Shown here piece after piece: positions 24,987 to 35,300 of a stretch of 36,471 nucleotides of DNA. Position 1 is the stretch's first letter. Each line of letters begins with the position of its first letter. Under the pieces are notes generated by a model. That model worked only from the letters and a program-made list of their open reading frames with translations. It did no database searches and was not told the DNA's origin. Source of the DNA: JBCBDX01 sp039815825 (GTDB lineage Bacteria; Pseudomonadota; Alphaproteobacteria; Rhizobiales; Rhizobiaceae); contig JBCBYO010000030.1 in the NCBI GenBank assembly GCA_039815825.1, positions 1 through 36,471 on the forward strand, written 5' to 3'. The position numbers and the translations under genes are program-made.

Positions 24987-25568
24987 TCAGGTGCTGGCAA
25001 GATCACGCAGCTTTTGCAGTGCCGTATCGGGATTTTCACCATAGGAAATGGTCTTGCGGAACGCGCCGTTTGAATCCAGCAACAAGATGGATGCGGTGTG
25101 ATCCATATTGTACCCGTTTTCGTCCTCATCGAATTTTTTGAAATAGATGTTGAAGCCGCGCGCCATGGCTCGCACTCTTTCCGGATCACCGCTGATGCCG
25201 GTTACACGATCTGTTTGAGACTCAAGGTAAACCTCAAGCTGCTCTGGCGTGTCGCGTTCCGGGTCGACCGTCACAAAATAGGCGCTGATGTTTGCGCCGT
25301 CTTCACCGAGCTGCTCAAACCAGCCATTGAGTTCATAAACGGTGGTGGGGCACACTTCGGGGCAGTGCGTAAAGCCGAAAAAAAGTGCCGTGGGCTGTCC
25401 ACGGAACGCTTGCTCGGTGATCGCTTCGCCATGGTGATCGACAAGCTCAAAGGGAACGCCATATGCGTCGGCGGTTTGTTGTTCGCCACTGATCTCGCTT
25501 CGCATACCCACGGCGACATAGATAATGGCGGCGATGGCGATGGTCAGTCCCGCGAACACAAAGCGCAT
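24987..25568 (-). CDS. SCO1/SenC family copper-binding protein
   Basis: SCO proteins are membrane-anchored thioredoxin-fold proteins that help load the CuA centre of cytochrome c oxidase. The 193 residues have one N-terminal transmembrane anchor (FVFAGLTIAIAAIIYVAV), the copper-binding C69-P-E-V-C73 (FTHCPEVCPTT) and the third ligand H157 (MDHTAS). VTVDPERDTPEQL is a family mark. GGGAGAG lies about 6 bases before ATG 25568. No oxidase genes are in the window. Confidence 0.92.
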   Translation of the reverse strand: MRFVFAGLTIAIAAIIYVAVGMRSEISGEQQTADAYGVPFELVDHHGEAITEQAFRGQPTALFFGFTHCPEVCPTTVYELNGWFEQLGEDGANISAYFVTVDPERDTPEQLEVYLESQTDRVTGISGDPERVRAMARGFNIYFKKFDEDENGYNMDHTASILLLDSNGAFRKTISYGENPDTALQKLRDLAST

Positions 25569-25661
25569 CAGGTCTCTCCCTTGTCCTTAAGCCGCTCAGA
25601 TAAGCATGATGTTTGTTGTGTTCAATTGAGCAATTGCCGCAGTCTCAAAGGTATGATCGCG

Positions 25662-25826
25662 TCACAGGCACCATGCCAGGCCCGCTTGTATAAGCGAGAA
25701 AAAAAGGTTGGTGCCTTCATTTGACCAGCCGACAAACCCCAACGCACCAACGGCAACAATCATAGCTGAGATGATGATCGCAGCTTTTGGTGTCGGGGCT
25801 GATGCTGTGTTTGGGTTACTGCTCAT
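25662..25826 (-). CDS. Small predicted membrane protein, 54 residues
   Basis: A 54-residue ORF has a polar Ser/Pro/Ala-rich start, one clear transmembrane segment (AAIIISAMIVAVGALGFVGW) and a second hydrophobic stretch at the end (LFFSLIQAGLAWCL). I do not recognise a family. ATG 25826 lies 31 bases after the helicase stop on the same strand. No good ribosome site is seen, so translation may depend on the upstream gene. The composition looks like a real membrane peptide rather than a shadow, since no gene lies opposite. Confidence 0.5.
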   Translation of the reverse strand: MSSNPNTASAPTPKAAIIISAMIVAVGALGFVGWSNEGTNLFFSLIQAGLAWCL

Positions 25827-25857
25827 AATCAAATGATAGCGCTTAATGCTCTTAAGC

Positions 25858-28314
25858 TCAAACCTTCTGCACAAACCCGTCGAGCACTTTCTTTTGACCG
25901 GCTTTGTCAAAGTCGACGGTCAGCTTGTTGCCTTCGATCGATACTATGTTGCCGTTGCCGAATTTGAGATGAAAGACACGCTCTCCCACCGAAAAGTTCG
26001 ATGGTTGGTCAGCCACCGATTTGGCGACGAGTTCACCCTCGATTGTGCGTGATTTGATCGAGCCTTTGCCCGCGCCAAAACCTGAGTCTGCTTCACCGTA
26101 ACCGATGCGCTCCACGCCCATGCCGGAACGTGAGCCCCAATTTTCCCGCGTTGCGCTGGTTTGGTTTGCTTGCGCCCGCTGCCAGCCAGGTGATGAACGT
26201 GATGAACCAAACGGTTCCATACGGTCAAAACGAGATGTGCCATAACCGCCGCCGCCATATTGGCTTGGCGGTTCAGCAACATCGGCATGATCATTGGGCA
26301 GTTCATCGAGGAAACGGGAAGGTATTGTTGACTGCCATAGACCGTGGATACGCCTGTTTGAAACGAACCAGATGTGGCAATTGCGTTTGGCACGCGTGAT
26401 CCCGACATAAGCAAGCCGGCGCTCTTCTTCGAGGCCGATTTTGCCGCCTTCATCCAATGATCGCTGATGCGGAAAAAGGCCTTCTTCCCATCCCGGCAAA
26501 AAGACAGTCTCAAATTCAAGACCTTTGGCCGCGTGGAGCGTCATGATGGAAACCGCATCCAGATCTTCGTTCTGCTCGGCATCCATTACCAAGGAGACGT
26601 GCTCGAGAAATGAGCGCAGCGACTCAAACTCTTCCATTGAGCGGATGAGCTCTTTCAGGTTTTCAAGGCGGCCTGGCGCATCAGCATCGCGGCTTGCCTT
26701 CCACATGTCCGTGTAGCCGCTCTCCTCAAGGATGGTTTCTGCCAGTTCGCCATGGGGCGTGCGGTCCAGGAGCTCTGCCCATCGTTTGAAATTCTCCACC
26801 ACTTCACGCAGGGCCGCGCGGGGTTTCGGCTTGAGTTCTTCAGCGTCCACCATTTCGATTGCGGCTTGGAGCATCGGAATGTTTTTGCTGCGGGCATAGT
26901 CATGGACAAGACGTATCGATGCATCACCCAAGCCCCGTTTCGGCGTATTGACAATCCGCTCAAAGGCCAGATCGTCCGCTGGTTGGCACACGACGCGGAA
27001 ATAGGCCATGGCATCGCGGATCTCCATGCGCTCATAAAAGCGCGGCCCGCCGATCACGCGGTAGTTAAGCCCGAGTGTTACGAAACGATCTTCAAACTCG
27101 CGCATCTGGAACGAAGCGCGCACGAGGATCGCCATATCGTTCAGATTATGCTTCTGGCTGTGGTAAGTCTCGATTTCTTCACCAATCGCCCGGGCCTCTT
27201 CTTCGGAGTCCCAGGCCGCGTGAACCTTCACCTTCTGATCATCAGGGTCGGCGGCGTCGGTGAAGAGTGTTTTTCCGAGCCGATCCTCATTGTGGCTGAT
27301 GAGGTGAGAAGCAGCGCCCAAAATATGTGCCGTTGATCGATAATTGCGTTCCAGCCGGATGACGGCAGCATTCCTGAAGTCTTTCTCAAAGCGCAGGATG
27401 TTATCCACTTCCGCGCCGCGCCAGCCATAGATCGACTGGTCATCGTCGCCAACACAGCAAATGTTTGCGACATCAGAACCGGCGCGTGGCTGAGCCAGCA
27501 AACGAAGCCACATATATTGCGCCGTGTTGGTGTCTTGGTACTCGTCGACCAAGATGTATTTAAACTTGGCATGATACTCACCCAAGACATCGGCATGCGT
27601 ACGCATGATGCGGATCGGGTGCATGAGCAGATCGCCAAAATCGCACGCATTCAGCGTTTTCAGCCGGTTTTGGTAAGCGCTGTAAAGTTCGCGTCCTTTG
27701 CCATTGGCAAATGCGCGCGCGTCGCCTTCGGGAATTTCGTCCGGTGCCCAGCCGCGGTTTTTCCAGCCGTCCAACATGTTGGCGAACGTACGCGCTGGCC
27801 AGCGCTTGTCATCCAAGCCTTCTGCTTGAATGATTTGTTTGATGAGGCGGATTTGGTCGTCGGTGTCCAGAATTGTAAAGTCTGACTTGAGGCCAGCCAA
27901 CTCGGCGTGTTTGCGTAACATCTTCACGCCGATGGAGTGAAAGGTGCCCAACCAAGGCATGCCCTCAACCGCACCGCCGACCAGCATGCCGATACGCTCT
28001 TTCATTTCGCGTGCGGCTTTGTTGGTGAACGTGACCGCGAGGATTTGAGATGGCCATGCCCTGCCTTGTGCCAAAATATGCGCGATCCGCGTGGTCAGAA
28101 CACGCGTCTTGCCCGTGCCGGCACCGGCCAATACGAGAACGGCGCCCTCAATGGTCTCGACGGCGCGGCGTTGCTCGTCGTTTAGTCCCTCCAAATAATT
28201 GGGCGCATTGCGTGCGCCCATGGCACGCGCCGCGATGCCACTTCCCGCAGGTTGCGCAGGCGCTTGCGGCGCTGGCCCTGGGTCGAACGGAATATCGTCG
28301 AACGGATTACTCAT
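25858..28314 (-). CDS. ATP-dependent 3'-5' DNA helicase, UvrD/PcrA type
   Basis: This SF1A helicase unwinds DNA in nucleotide excision repair, mismatch repair and replication-fork upkeep. The 818 residues carry the Q motif (LNDEQRRAVE), Walker A (LAGAGTGKTRVL), motif Ia (AVTFTNKAAREM), motif II (LVDEYQDTN), motif III (GDDDQSIYGWRGA), motif IV region (RLERNYRST), motif V (IMTLHAAKGLEFE) and motif VI (LAYVGITRAK). A disordered, glycine/serine-rich C-terminus ends in a conserved small beta region (FGNGNIVSIEGNKLTVDF), as in UvrD/PcrA. The N-terminal ~35 residues are proline-rich and probably disordered. Confidence 0.94.
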   Translation of the reverse strand: MSNPFDDIPFDPGPAPQAPAQPAGSGIAARAMGARNAPNYLEGLNDEQRRAVETIEGAVLVLAGAGTGKTRVLTTRIAHILAQGRAWPSQILAVTFTNKAAREMKERIGMLVGGAVEGMPWLGTFHSIGVKMLRKHAELAGLKSDFTILDTDDQIRLIKQIIQAEGLDDKRWPARTFANMLDGWKNRGWAPDEIPEGDARAFANGKGRELYSAYQNRLKTLNACDFGDLLMHPIRIMRTHADVLGEYHAKFKYILVDEYQDTNTAQYMWLRLLAQPRAGSDVANICCVGDDDQSIYGWRGAEVDNILRFEKDFRNAAVIRLERNYRSTAHILGAASHLISHNEDRLGKTLFTDAADPDDQKVKVHAAWDSEEEARAIGEEIETYHSQKHNLNDMAILVRASFQMREFEDRFVTLGLNYRVIGGPRFYERMEIRDAMAYFRVVCQPADDLAFERIVNTPKRGLGDASIRLVHDYARSKNIPMLQAAIEMVDAEELKPKPRAALREVVENFKRWAELLDRTPHGELAETILEESGYTDMWKASRDADAPGRLENLKELIRSMEEFESLRSFLEHVSLVMDAEQNEDLDAVSIMTLHAAKGLEFETVFLPGWEEGLFPHQRSLDEGGKIGLEEERRLAYVGITRAKRNCHIWFVSNRRIHGLWQSTIPSRFLDELPNDHADVAEPPSQYGGGGYGTSRFDRMEPFGSSRSSPGWQRAQANQTSATRENWGSRSGMGVERIGYGEADSGFGAGKGSIKSRTIEGELVAKSVADQPSNFSVGERVFHLKFGNGNIVSIEGNKLTVDFDKAGQKKVLDGFVQKV

Positions 28315-28346
28315 AAAACTCTGATTCGTTTGCAGTCAGGGTAGAA

Positions 28347-28352
28347 TATAAT
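28347..28352 (+). promoter_or_regulatory. Possible -10 element for the small secreted gene
   Basis: A perfect TATAAT lies in the 104-base divergent gap between the helicase and the small secreted-protein gene. No good -35 hexamer is found at the usual spacing, so this is weak. Confidence 0.25.
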
Positions 28353-28418
28353 GCGAACATGCCGCGAAGCGAGCCTTGCCTTAACCAACTGTAAACGCAG
28401 GATGGACAAAATAGGGGT

Positions 28419-28667
28419 ATGCAAAAGCTATTTGTTCACATTTGGATACTCATTGCGCTTGGCGCCAGTGTCGCCTTTGCGCAAAAGAACGTGGCCACCC
28501 AAACTGGTGAGGTGGTTTTTGTCGAAGGTACAATCGTTCCCGAGCTTGATCCAATTATTACCGGTTCTACGGGGCTTAGCGCCCCGCAAACGCCGGCGCC
28601 GCTTAATCTGGAACAGTGTGACGCTGACTGCCAAGCTGAAAAGCTGGGCATAATTTTTGACGATTAA
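28419..28667 (+). CDS. Small secreted protein, 82 residues
   Basis: The product has a signal peptide (QKLFVHIWILIALGASVAFA, cleavage near AFA|QK) and a mature part of about 60 residues. Its two cysteines are close together near the end (EQCDADCQ), which may form a disulfide or bind metal. The middle is rich in Thr, Pro and Gly. I do not recognise a family. ATG 28419 is chosen because it gives the signal peptide; AGGGG lies very close upstream, so initiation may be inefficient. It diverges from the helicase gene and converges on the CLC gene with an 8-base gap. Confidence 0.65.
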   Translation: MQKLFVHIWILIALGASVAFAQKNVATQTGEVVFVEGTIVPELDPIITGSTGLSAPQTPAPLNLEQCDADCQAEKLGIIFDD

Positions 28668-28675
28668 TTTCGAGC

Positions 28676-30313
28676 TTATTTGTGTTCTTCAACGCTGGCC
28701 GCGATGAGCGCCTTGTTGAAATATTGCAGCGCGCGCATTTGCGAAGCCCATGCGATAATCAATGTTTCATCGCGCGGATCGACGACCGGTAGGCGCTGAT
28801 GGCCGCCCGCATCAAAGACACGTAGAGCCTTTTCAAGCGAGTCATTTGGCTTGAGCACCGGAGTTTCAAGGCTTTCATCAATGCGTTCGCCCTCATCGCC
28901 TTCGTCTGGAAGGTCCATGAAATCCATAACCATTTTAGTGCGCATCAATTGCCGGTGTGGCCCCTCATGATCAAACAGGCCGCGCATCTCAAGCTGCCAG
29001 TGGAAATAGGAGTGTCCGTGGACGGCTTGGTTCACCCCATGGGCGATGGCCACCGCCAAGAGCAGCGCAATTGATAGTGAGTAGCCGCCGGTGAGCTCAA
29101 AGACGATGACAGTTGTGGAAATCGGCGCGCCAAGCACGGCTCCTGCGACGGCCCCCATACCAAGGATCGCGTAAAGACCTTGCGATGAAGCAAAATCGGG
29201 GAACACCGAGGCTGCAATCAAGCCATATGCTCCTCCCGTCAGCGCTCCCAGATAAAGTGCGGGGGAGAATATCCCGCCTCCAAAACGCGATGCCAGTGTG
29301 ATGGCTGTTGCTACCGTCTTCAGTATGATCAGCGAAAGAAGCAGTGCGAGGGGCAACTGGTTCCACAAGACTTTGTCAGTGACCTCATAACCGACGCCTA
29401 AAATGTGTGGATAGAACACGCCCATGCATCCGATCGCGATGCCGCCGAGAACCGGACGGGCCCAAAGCGGGATCGAAACGCCGCGAGCCAAGTAGTCGGC
29501 GCTGAACAAGGCAAACTGGAACAAAACCGCGACAAGCGCTGCTACGACCCCTAAAATAGCAAACGCTGGGAACTCCCAGTAAGACGTGATTTGGTAGGCC
29601 GGTATGATAAATGCCGTCGCTTCATCAAACCACAGTCTTGAGAGCACTGAGCCGATCGTCGATGCGATCACGATGGGAACGAATGAACGCATGGCGTAGT
29701 GCTGCAAAATCACTTCGTGCGCAAAAAGAACGCCAGCGATAGGCGCGTTAAAGGAAGCAGAAATCGCCGCAGCTACTCCAGCGGCAAGAAGTGTTCGGGC
29801 ACACCATTCCGGTAATTTGCGCCGATGTGCGAAAACCGATGCAAGGGTTGCGCCCAAATGCACAACCGGGCCCTCACGTCCAGCACTGGCGCCACATCCC
29901 AACGAGATGATGGTGATAATTGCCGACCAAAGACCGTCTTTCAGATCAAGCGGGCGCCCGGTCAACGCACGTGCCTCAATAACGTCTGCTACATTCCCCA
30001 CCCGCTTTGCCGACAAGCGGGAAAGAAGCTGGCCCACGATGATGCCGCCAACAATGGGTGCGGCCAGGATCCAGTACCAGGCTACATTTTGGGCCGCTGT
30101 AAGCGTATTCTCTGTGTTGTTGCGCAGCCACCAATATTGAACAAAGCCGATGCCTTCCCGGAACATAATGGCAGCGACGCCAACTACCGCGCCGATGAAA
30201 AGGGATAGGACCCAGATTTTGAGCGAACCTGAGTCCATGAAGTTCCGCAAATTAGGCCGCACCCATCGTAGCAGGATCGCAAGCCACGTTTTTGCGGGAG
30301 GGGCGTTCATCAT
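28676..30313 (-). CDS. CLC-family chloride channel/transporter with CBS-like C-terminus
   Basis: The 545 residues carry the CLC membrane domain. GREGP holds the gating glutamate (E147), and FNAPIAGVLFAHE and FGGGIFSPALYLGALTGG are present. The tail (~480-530) resembles a CBS region. Two positions are unusual next to E. coli ClcA. The GSGIP anion-filter loop is replaced by GNVAD. The inner proton-pathway glutamate (E203 in ClcA) aligns with valine in FAHEVIL. ClcB-like proteins also vary here, so this may be a ClcB-type protein or work more as a channel than an exchanger. Its ATG overlaps the upstream thioesterase stop (ATGA), indicating translational coupling. Confidence 0.88.
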   Translation of the reverse strand: MMNAPPAKTWLAILLRWVRPNLRNFMDSGSLKIWVLSLFIGAVVGVAAIMFREGIGFVQYWWLRNNTENTLTAAQNVAWYWILAAPIVGGIIVGQLLSRLSAKRVGNVADVIEARALTGRPLDLKDGLWSAIITIISLGCGASAGREGPVVHLGATLASVFAHRRKLPEWCARTLLAAGVAAAISASFNAPIAGVLFAHEVILQHYAMRSFVPIVIASTIGSVLSRLWFDEATAFIIPAYQITSYWEFPAFAILGVVAALVAVLFQFALFSADYLARGVSIPLWARPVLGGIAIGCMGVFYPHILGVGYEVTDKVLWNQLPLALLLSLIILKTVATAITLASRFGGGIFSPALYLGALTGGAYGLIAASVFPDFASSQGLYAILGMGAVAGAVLGAPISTTVIVFELTGGYSLSIALLLAVAIAHGVNQAVHGHSYFHWQLEMRGLFDHEGPHRQLMRTKMVMDFMDLPDEGDEGERIDESLETPVLKPNDSLEKALRVFDAGGHQRLPVVDPRDETLIIAWASQMRALQYFNKALIAASVEEHK

Positions 30314-30804
30314 GGCTTGGTCACCCCCGGTATCTTAATTGAGCCATTCAATTGGTCGGGTTTTGAAAGCCGGTCGTGTGCCACTTGCATCTGCGAGACT
30401 TTGGCTGCCACGTCAGCGGGCATCGGGGCCACCTTGGGGCCGGTGGCATCAATATGGAGTGTCATCATCTCACACGTTGCCGCCAGCCAGCCGTCATCGC
30501 GGTGGCGCAGTTCCTGCCAGGAGTGTAGGCGTTTGGCATCGTGAGCAACCAGTTGGAAGGTGCAGATCATTGGGTCGCTGAGATGCACCTCACGCACGTA
30601 GCGGATATGCGCTTCAGCGGTGTATAGCGTAAGTGATCGCTGACTTTTATATGTCGGTGGCATCCCCATTGTTGAAAATGCTTGATCGGATGCCAAATCA
30701 AACAGGACCATGTAATAGGCCATATTAAGGTGGCCGTTGAAATCGATCCACTCGGGAAGGATGGTCAACTCATTTGCGACAAATGGCGCACTCTGCAGGT
30801 TCAT
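30310..30804 (-). CDS. Hotdog-fold thioesterase, betainyl-CoA thioesterase-like
   Basis: This is a 4-hydroxybenzoyl-CoA thioesterase-type protein. The catalytic region reads EWIDFNGHLNMAYYMVLFDLASD, with the D-x-x-G-H-x-N core. ITHIRY-type strands (AEAHIRYVREVHL, VAHDAKRLHSWQELRH) match thioesterases tied to carnitine/betaine breakdown (CdhB, or the C-terminal domain of some carnitine dehydrogenases). That subfamily call is from memory. The length is about 164 residues from ATG 30804; a TTG at 30837 would add 11. Its stop overlaps the CLC start by 4 bases. It diverges from the D-lactate dehydrogenase-type gene. Confidence 0.8.
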   Translation of the reverse strand: MNLQSAPFVANELTILPEWIDFNGHLNMAYYMVLFDLASDQAFSTMGMPPTYKSQRSLTLYTAEAHIRYVREVHLSDPMICTFQLVAHDAKRLHSWQELRHRDDGWLAATCEMMTLHIDATGPKVAPMPADVAAKVSQMQVAHDRLSKPDQLNGSIKIPGVTKP

Positions 30805-30920
30805 TCTTCTTTGCAAAGCCTTGTTGCTCAGTTGCAACGACCAGATTACGAATTGCTAACGATGCGGCAAGACCCGATGCGTAAACCGGGGCGAAAAACC
30901 GCCAAAGAAGGGGCCAAACG

Positions 30921-32330
30921 ATGGCACTAAATGATATTGCAGCGGTCGGTCGTAATGATGAGGGCATTGGCGCTGCGTTGGGTGTGCTCAAACAATTGTT
31001 TGGTGAGCAGTTTTCTGACAACGAATCACTTCGCGCCCAACATGCGCACACCACCACTTATATTCCATCGCAGTTGCCGGACGGTGTTGTGTTTGCGCGT
31101 TCAGCCAATGACGTACAATCTGCTGTCGAAGTGTGCGCGGACTATCGGGTGCCGATTATCCCGTTCGGGGCCGGAACGTCGCTAGAGGGTGGTGTGAACG
31201 CACCCGGCGGAGGCATCTCCATTGATGTCAGCCAGATGGATAAGATCCTTTCGGTCAACGCGCAGGACCTGGATTGCGTCATTCAACCCGGCGTAACTCG
31301 AGAGGAACTCAACAATTATTTGCGCGATACCGGGTTGTTTTTCCCGATTGACCCGGGTGCCAATGCATCGCTGGGCGGCATGGCTGCCACTCGTGCTTCT
31401 GGCACCAACGCGGTTCGGTACGGCACGATGCGCGATAATGTATTGGCGCTTGAAGTCGTCTTGCCAAACGGACGAAAAATCACAACGGCTCAACGGGCGC
31501 GCAAATCGTCGGCTGGCTATGATTTAACCCGGCTTATGGTCGGTTCAGAGGGAACGCTTGGTGTAATCACCGAGATCACGCTTAAACTACATGGATTGCC
31601 ACAGGCTGTGACGGCAGGTGTCTGCCCGTTTCCAACGCTTGATGCGGCTGTTCATGCGGTCATTTTGACAATTCAGATGGGATTGCCAGTTGCGCGTATC
31701 GAGTTGGTCAATGCACTGCAAATGCGGGCGATGAATGCCTATTCAAAGCTCGACTACCCGGAGAGCCCATGCCTCTTTCTGGAGTTTCATGGCACCGATG
31801 CCGGTGTTGCTGAACAGGCGGAGATTTTTGGCGAAATCGCAGGCGATCTTGGGGGCGGTCCGTTTCTGTGGTCTGCACGGCAGGAGGAACGCAACGCTCT
31901 TTGGAAGGCGCGCCACAATGCCTATTGGGCAGCGCTCGGACTAAGACCGGGCGCTAAAGGTATCTCGACGGATGTGTGCGTTCCGATATCAACCTTGGCA
32001 GAATGCATCGCGCAAACAGAAGCCGACATTGATGAGCATAGTCTTGTGGCGCCAATTGTCGGGCACGCCGGAGACGGGAATTTTCATACCCTGTTGCTTA
32101 TCGATGACAGCAAGCCCGACGAGATCGCCGCTGCAGAGGGCTTTGTTGAACGGTTGAATACGCGCGCCCTTGCCATGGGCGGCACTTGCACCGGTGAGCA
32201 TGGTATCGGTCAAGGTAAGATGGCTTTCTTGGAGCTTGAACTTGGTGGCGCGGTTGATGTCATGCGATCTATCAAAAACGCGATTGACCCGCACAACATT
32301 ATGAACCCTGGTAAAGTGGTTCGAATATAG
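30921..32330 (+). CDS. FAD-linked D-lactate/glycolate-type dehydrogenase (GlcD/Dld family)
   Basis: This flavoenzyme would oxidise a 2-hydroxy acid such as D-lactate or glycolate and pass electrons to the respiratory chain. The 469 residues show the PCMH-type FAD domain (VPIIPFGAGTSLEGG, IDPGANASLGGMAATRASG, GYDLTRLMVGSEGTLGVITEITL) and the C-terminal FAD-oxidase domain (GHAGDGNFHTLLL, CTGEHGIGQGK, PHNIMNPGKV). The length fits cytochrome-type D-lactate dehydrogenases; glycolate oxidase GlcD is a close alternative, but no glcE or glcF follows. AAGGGG stands about 7 bases before ATG 30921. Confidence 0.88.
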   Translation: MALNDIAAVGRNDEGIGAALGVLKQLFGEQFSDNESLRAQHAHTTTYIPSQLPDGVVFARSANDVQSAVEVCADYRVPIIPFGAGTSLEGGVNAPGGGISIDVSQMDKILSVNAQDLDCVIQPGVTREELNNYLRDTGLFFPIDPGANASLGGMAATRASGTNAVRYGTMRDNVLALEVVLPNGRKITTAQRARKSSAGYDLTRLMVGSEGTLGVITEITLKLHGLPQAVTAGVCPFPTLDAAVHAVILTIQMGLPVARIELVNALQMRAMNAYSKLDYPESPCLFLEFHGTDAGVAEQAEIFGEIAGDLGGGPFLWSARQEERNALWKARHNAYWAALGLRPGAKGISTDVCVPISTLAECIAQTEADIDEHSLVAPIVGHAGDGNFHTLLLIDDSKPDEIAAAEGFVERLNTRALAMGGTCTGEHGIGQGKMAFLELELGGAVDVMRSIKNAIDPHNIMNPGKVVRI

Positions 32331-32357
32331 ACGTCACTTTACTGCCAGCATTTTTGC

Positions 32358-32363
32358 TATAAT
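32358..32363 (+). promoter_or_regulatory. Candidate -10 element for the AsmA-family gene
   Basis: A perfect TATAAT lies 32 bases before the TTG start in the short gap after the dehydrogenase gene. The -35 region is poor. It would give a very short leader that still includes the GGGAGAGGG ribosome site. Confidence 0.35.
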
Positions 32364-32394
32364 CGTTGGTAAGACGGGAGAGGGCTAAAGTCGG

Positions 32395-35300
32395 TTGCGT
32401 TGGTTTGCGACAATTGGAGGCCTTTTGGTTTTGGTGCTGCTTGCAGCACTTGCCGCGCCGTTGTTTGTCAATTTTGATGATTATCGAGCGCGTTTTGAGG
32501 CCGAGGCGACCCGCATTCTCGGGCAACCCGTTTCCGTTGACGGGCATATTTCGGCGCAGCTGATTCCGTTTCCTTCCATCACACTCAATGAGGTGCGGGT
32601 GGGTGATGGTGACGAAATGCGCATGCAGGCCACCAGTCTTTCGCTTTACGCTGAATTAGCGCCGTTCCTTTCTGGTGAAATCCGCATTTTTGACGCGCAG
32701 CTTGTTGAACCGGTTTTGCGTATGAATCTGGTTGATGGTTGGTCGCCACGCGGTGCTATTGAGCTCCCTGGTCTTCCTTCCGGTGTTGAAGTGCAGCTGG
32801 AAAATGCGACCATTTCCAATGGCCGCATCCTTATCAATGATACGGTGAACGGCCGCGACTGGACGATTGAAGTCACAAACGCAGAGGTTTCGGCAAACGC
32901 ACTTGCCGGCCCATGGCGCGTCGATGCTTCAACAATTGTCGAAGCCCGCCAGGTGGATGCCGGTTTTACCATTGGCCAAATACAGGCTGGTGCGCAGGCG
33001 GTGTCGTTACTGGGCAATCTACAATTTGTTGACGAGGCAATTCGGTTGCAGGTTGAAGGGGCGGTCGACCTGACGCAAAGCGGCCAATTCTATGATGGCA
33101 CATTCACACTGACTTCAACCAATGATTTGGCGACACCGTATCGCGTCGACGGCGATATTGACGTTTTCGCAGACCGTATATCGGTTGGCGAACTGACCGG
33201 CAATTTTGGCGATCTCGAAAACCCCTACGTAGTGCGTGGTAGCGCTGAGCTTTTGGGTGGTGCGTCGCCTTCCTACACTATTGAGGTGACTGGTAATCAG
33301 TTTGGTGTTGCAGAGACACCTACCAATCAGCCGTCTGATAGTGTTGCCCAAGCCAATAAAGGTCGGTTTGCACGGATCGCCGATGCTGTACGGTCCTTAC
33401 CGCTTCCAGCCAACATGGTCGGCACCGTTCAGCTTGATCTGCCTGCGGTTGTTTTGGGCGATACGATTGTGCGCGATCTGGTCCTCGACGCGCGACCCGG
33501 AGAAGATTTTGGTTGGGATATTCGCCGTTTAACCGCAGAGCTTCCCGGTCGCACCGCACTTGAATTGCAGGGAGAGTTGCGCTTGCCGTTGCAGGGAGAA
33601 CCGCTGGCGAGCGGAGCCTTTGTTGGTGACTTGTTGCTCGCTTCACGGCAACCGACCGGATTGGCGCGTTGGATCGCTGGCGATATTGGGGAGAGGGTTC
33701 GCGCTCTACCACGGGCTGGCGTCGAAGCCCGGGTTGATGCCACGATCGAACAGCAGCGTTTTGAGATAAGTGAGCTGCGGATCGGTAACTCCGCCATGCG
33801 TGGCACAATTGAGCGGCGCTCACCGGCTGTCGGTTCACCGGTTCTCCTAGCCGATCTTGTCGGTGACCAAGTTTCCATGGAAAGCCTTGCCGCCATTGCG
33901 GAAATCTTTGGCGCTGAAGCGGATGGGAGCTGGCTGGCTACCCATCAAATCGAGGCAGACCTTGCCCTTACAAATCCCGATGTCTGGGGTCTGCGCCCAG
34001 AATCGGTAGAGCTGTCGCTTCGACCACAAGAACAACGGGTCGAAATTGACAAATTTCTCGTCACCGACATGCAAGGGCTGTCGCTTGCAGCGACGGGGTC
34101 TTTGGGCGTGGAGCCGGATGGTGCGCGATTGCTGTCGTTTGATTTGGATGCGAGTAGCGTCAATGGTGCGCGCGCTGTCCAATTTTTGTCGTCTCGTTTT
34201 CCGGACAATGAAATGGTTGGATTTCTCGACGACCGTGCGGCCCTAGTGCCGGAATTACTTGACGATATTTTGGTGAACCTGACCGGCTCGATGAAAATCA
34301 GCGGCGAAACGATCGACCGTTATGCTGTGAAATTGGCTGGCCGGGTTGCCGATATCGACATTGTTGGTTCTGCAAACGCAGACTCTGACCTTGGGGTAGA
34401 CAGTTTTGAGAGCACGCTCTCCGTCGGCGGTGATGATCAGGCGACACCGCTTCTCCTCTGGATAACCGGATCGCCGTTTAGCGGTTTTGATGCGGCGACC
34501 GACGGTCGCGCGGAAATTGCAGCCACCGGCAGTCTTGCCGATAGCCTTGATACTGAAGTGGCGATCACACTCGGTTCGGATGTTATTACATTTGACACAT
34601 CGGCGTCGCAGGTGCCTAGCGTCGAGGGTTTTCAGCGCCTGGTATCGGGCCAGTTCGATGTTTCGGTCAGCAATGCGGGCCTTTATGACGCGGCGCTTCG
34701 TATGCTGCCGTTGGGACTATTTGAAAGTGTGCCCGTTACAGCGACCGGCCAGTTCGATATGGACGCTGACACGTCTACGCTTTCCGGAATTAAGGGGCGC
34801 ATCGGGGACACTGCGTTTTCCGTTCCGACCTATACCATGACGACGGAAAATGCCGTTCGCGCGCAGCTCAGTGTTGATGCATTGGATGTGCCTTTGCAAC
34901 TGCTTGATGGCGCAGTCTTACAGCCGCTGCTTGCCGGTTGGTCCGCTTCGACTGTTAACGTCGAGTATGAGGCTGACAGCATCGCATTTGACGGCAACGA
35001 GATCCTCGGTGATGCGGTCGGTGACTTTTCCGGTTCGGTCGTTTCAGGCACCGTTTTTGGTAATTGGAACGTGGATAGCGCGGAGTTGATTGGCGGTGGC
35101 ACCGCTGCTTTTCGTCTTCAGTCCCAGCTTTCTTCCGAAGTGGGCGTGCAGTTTTCTTTGAACGGCCAAGTTGTCGATGCCACTGCCAACGCCCTCCTTG
35201 GTGTGTTTGCACCCACCACGCGCACTGATGTGACCATCACAGCCTCTGGTGCAGGCGACGGCTGGCGTTCAGCATTTGCCAACGCGCGCGGCACTGGTTC

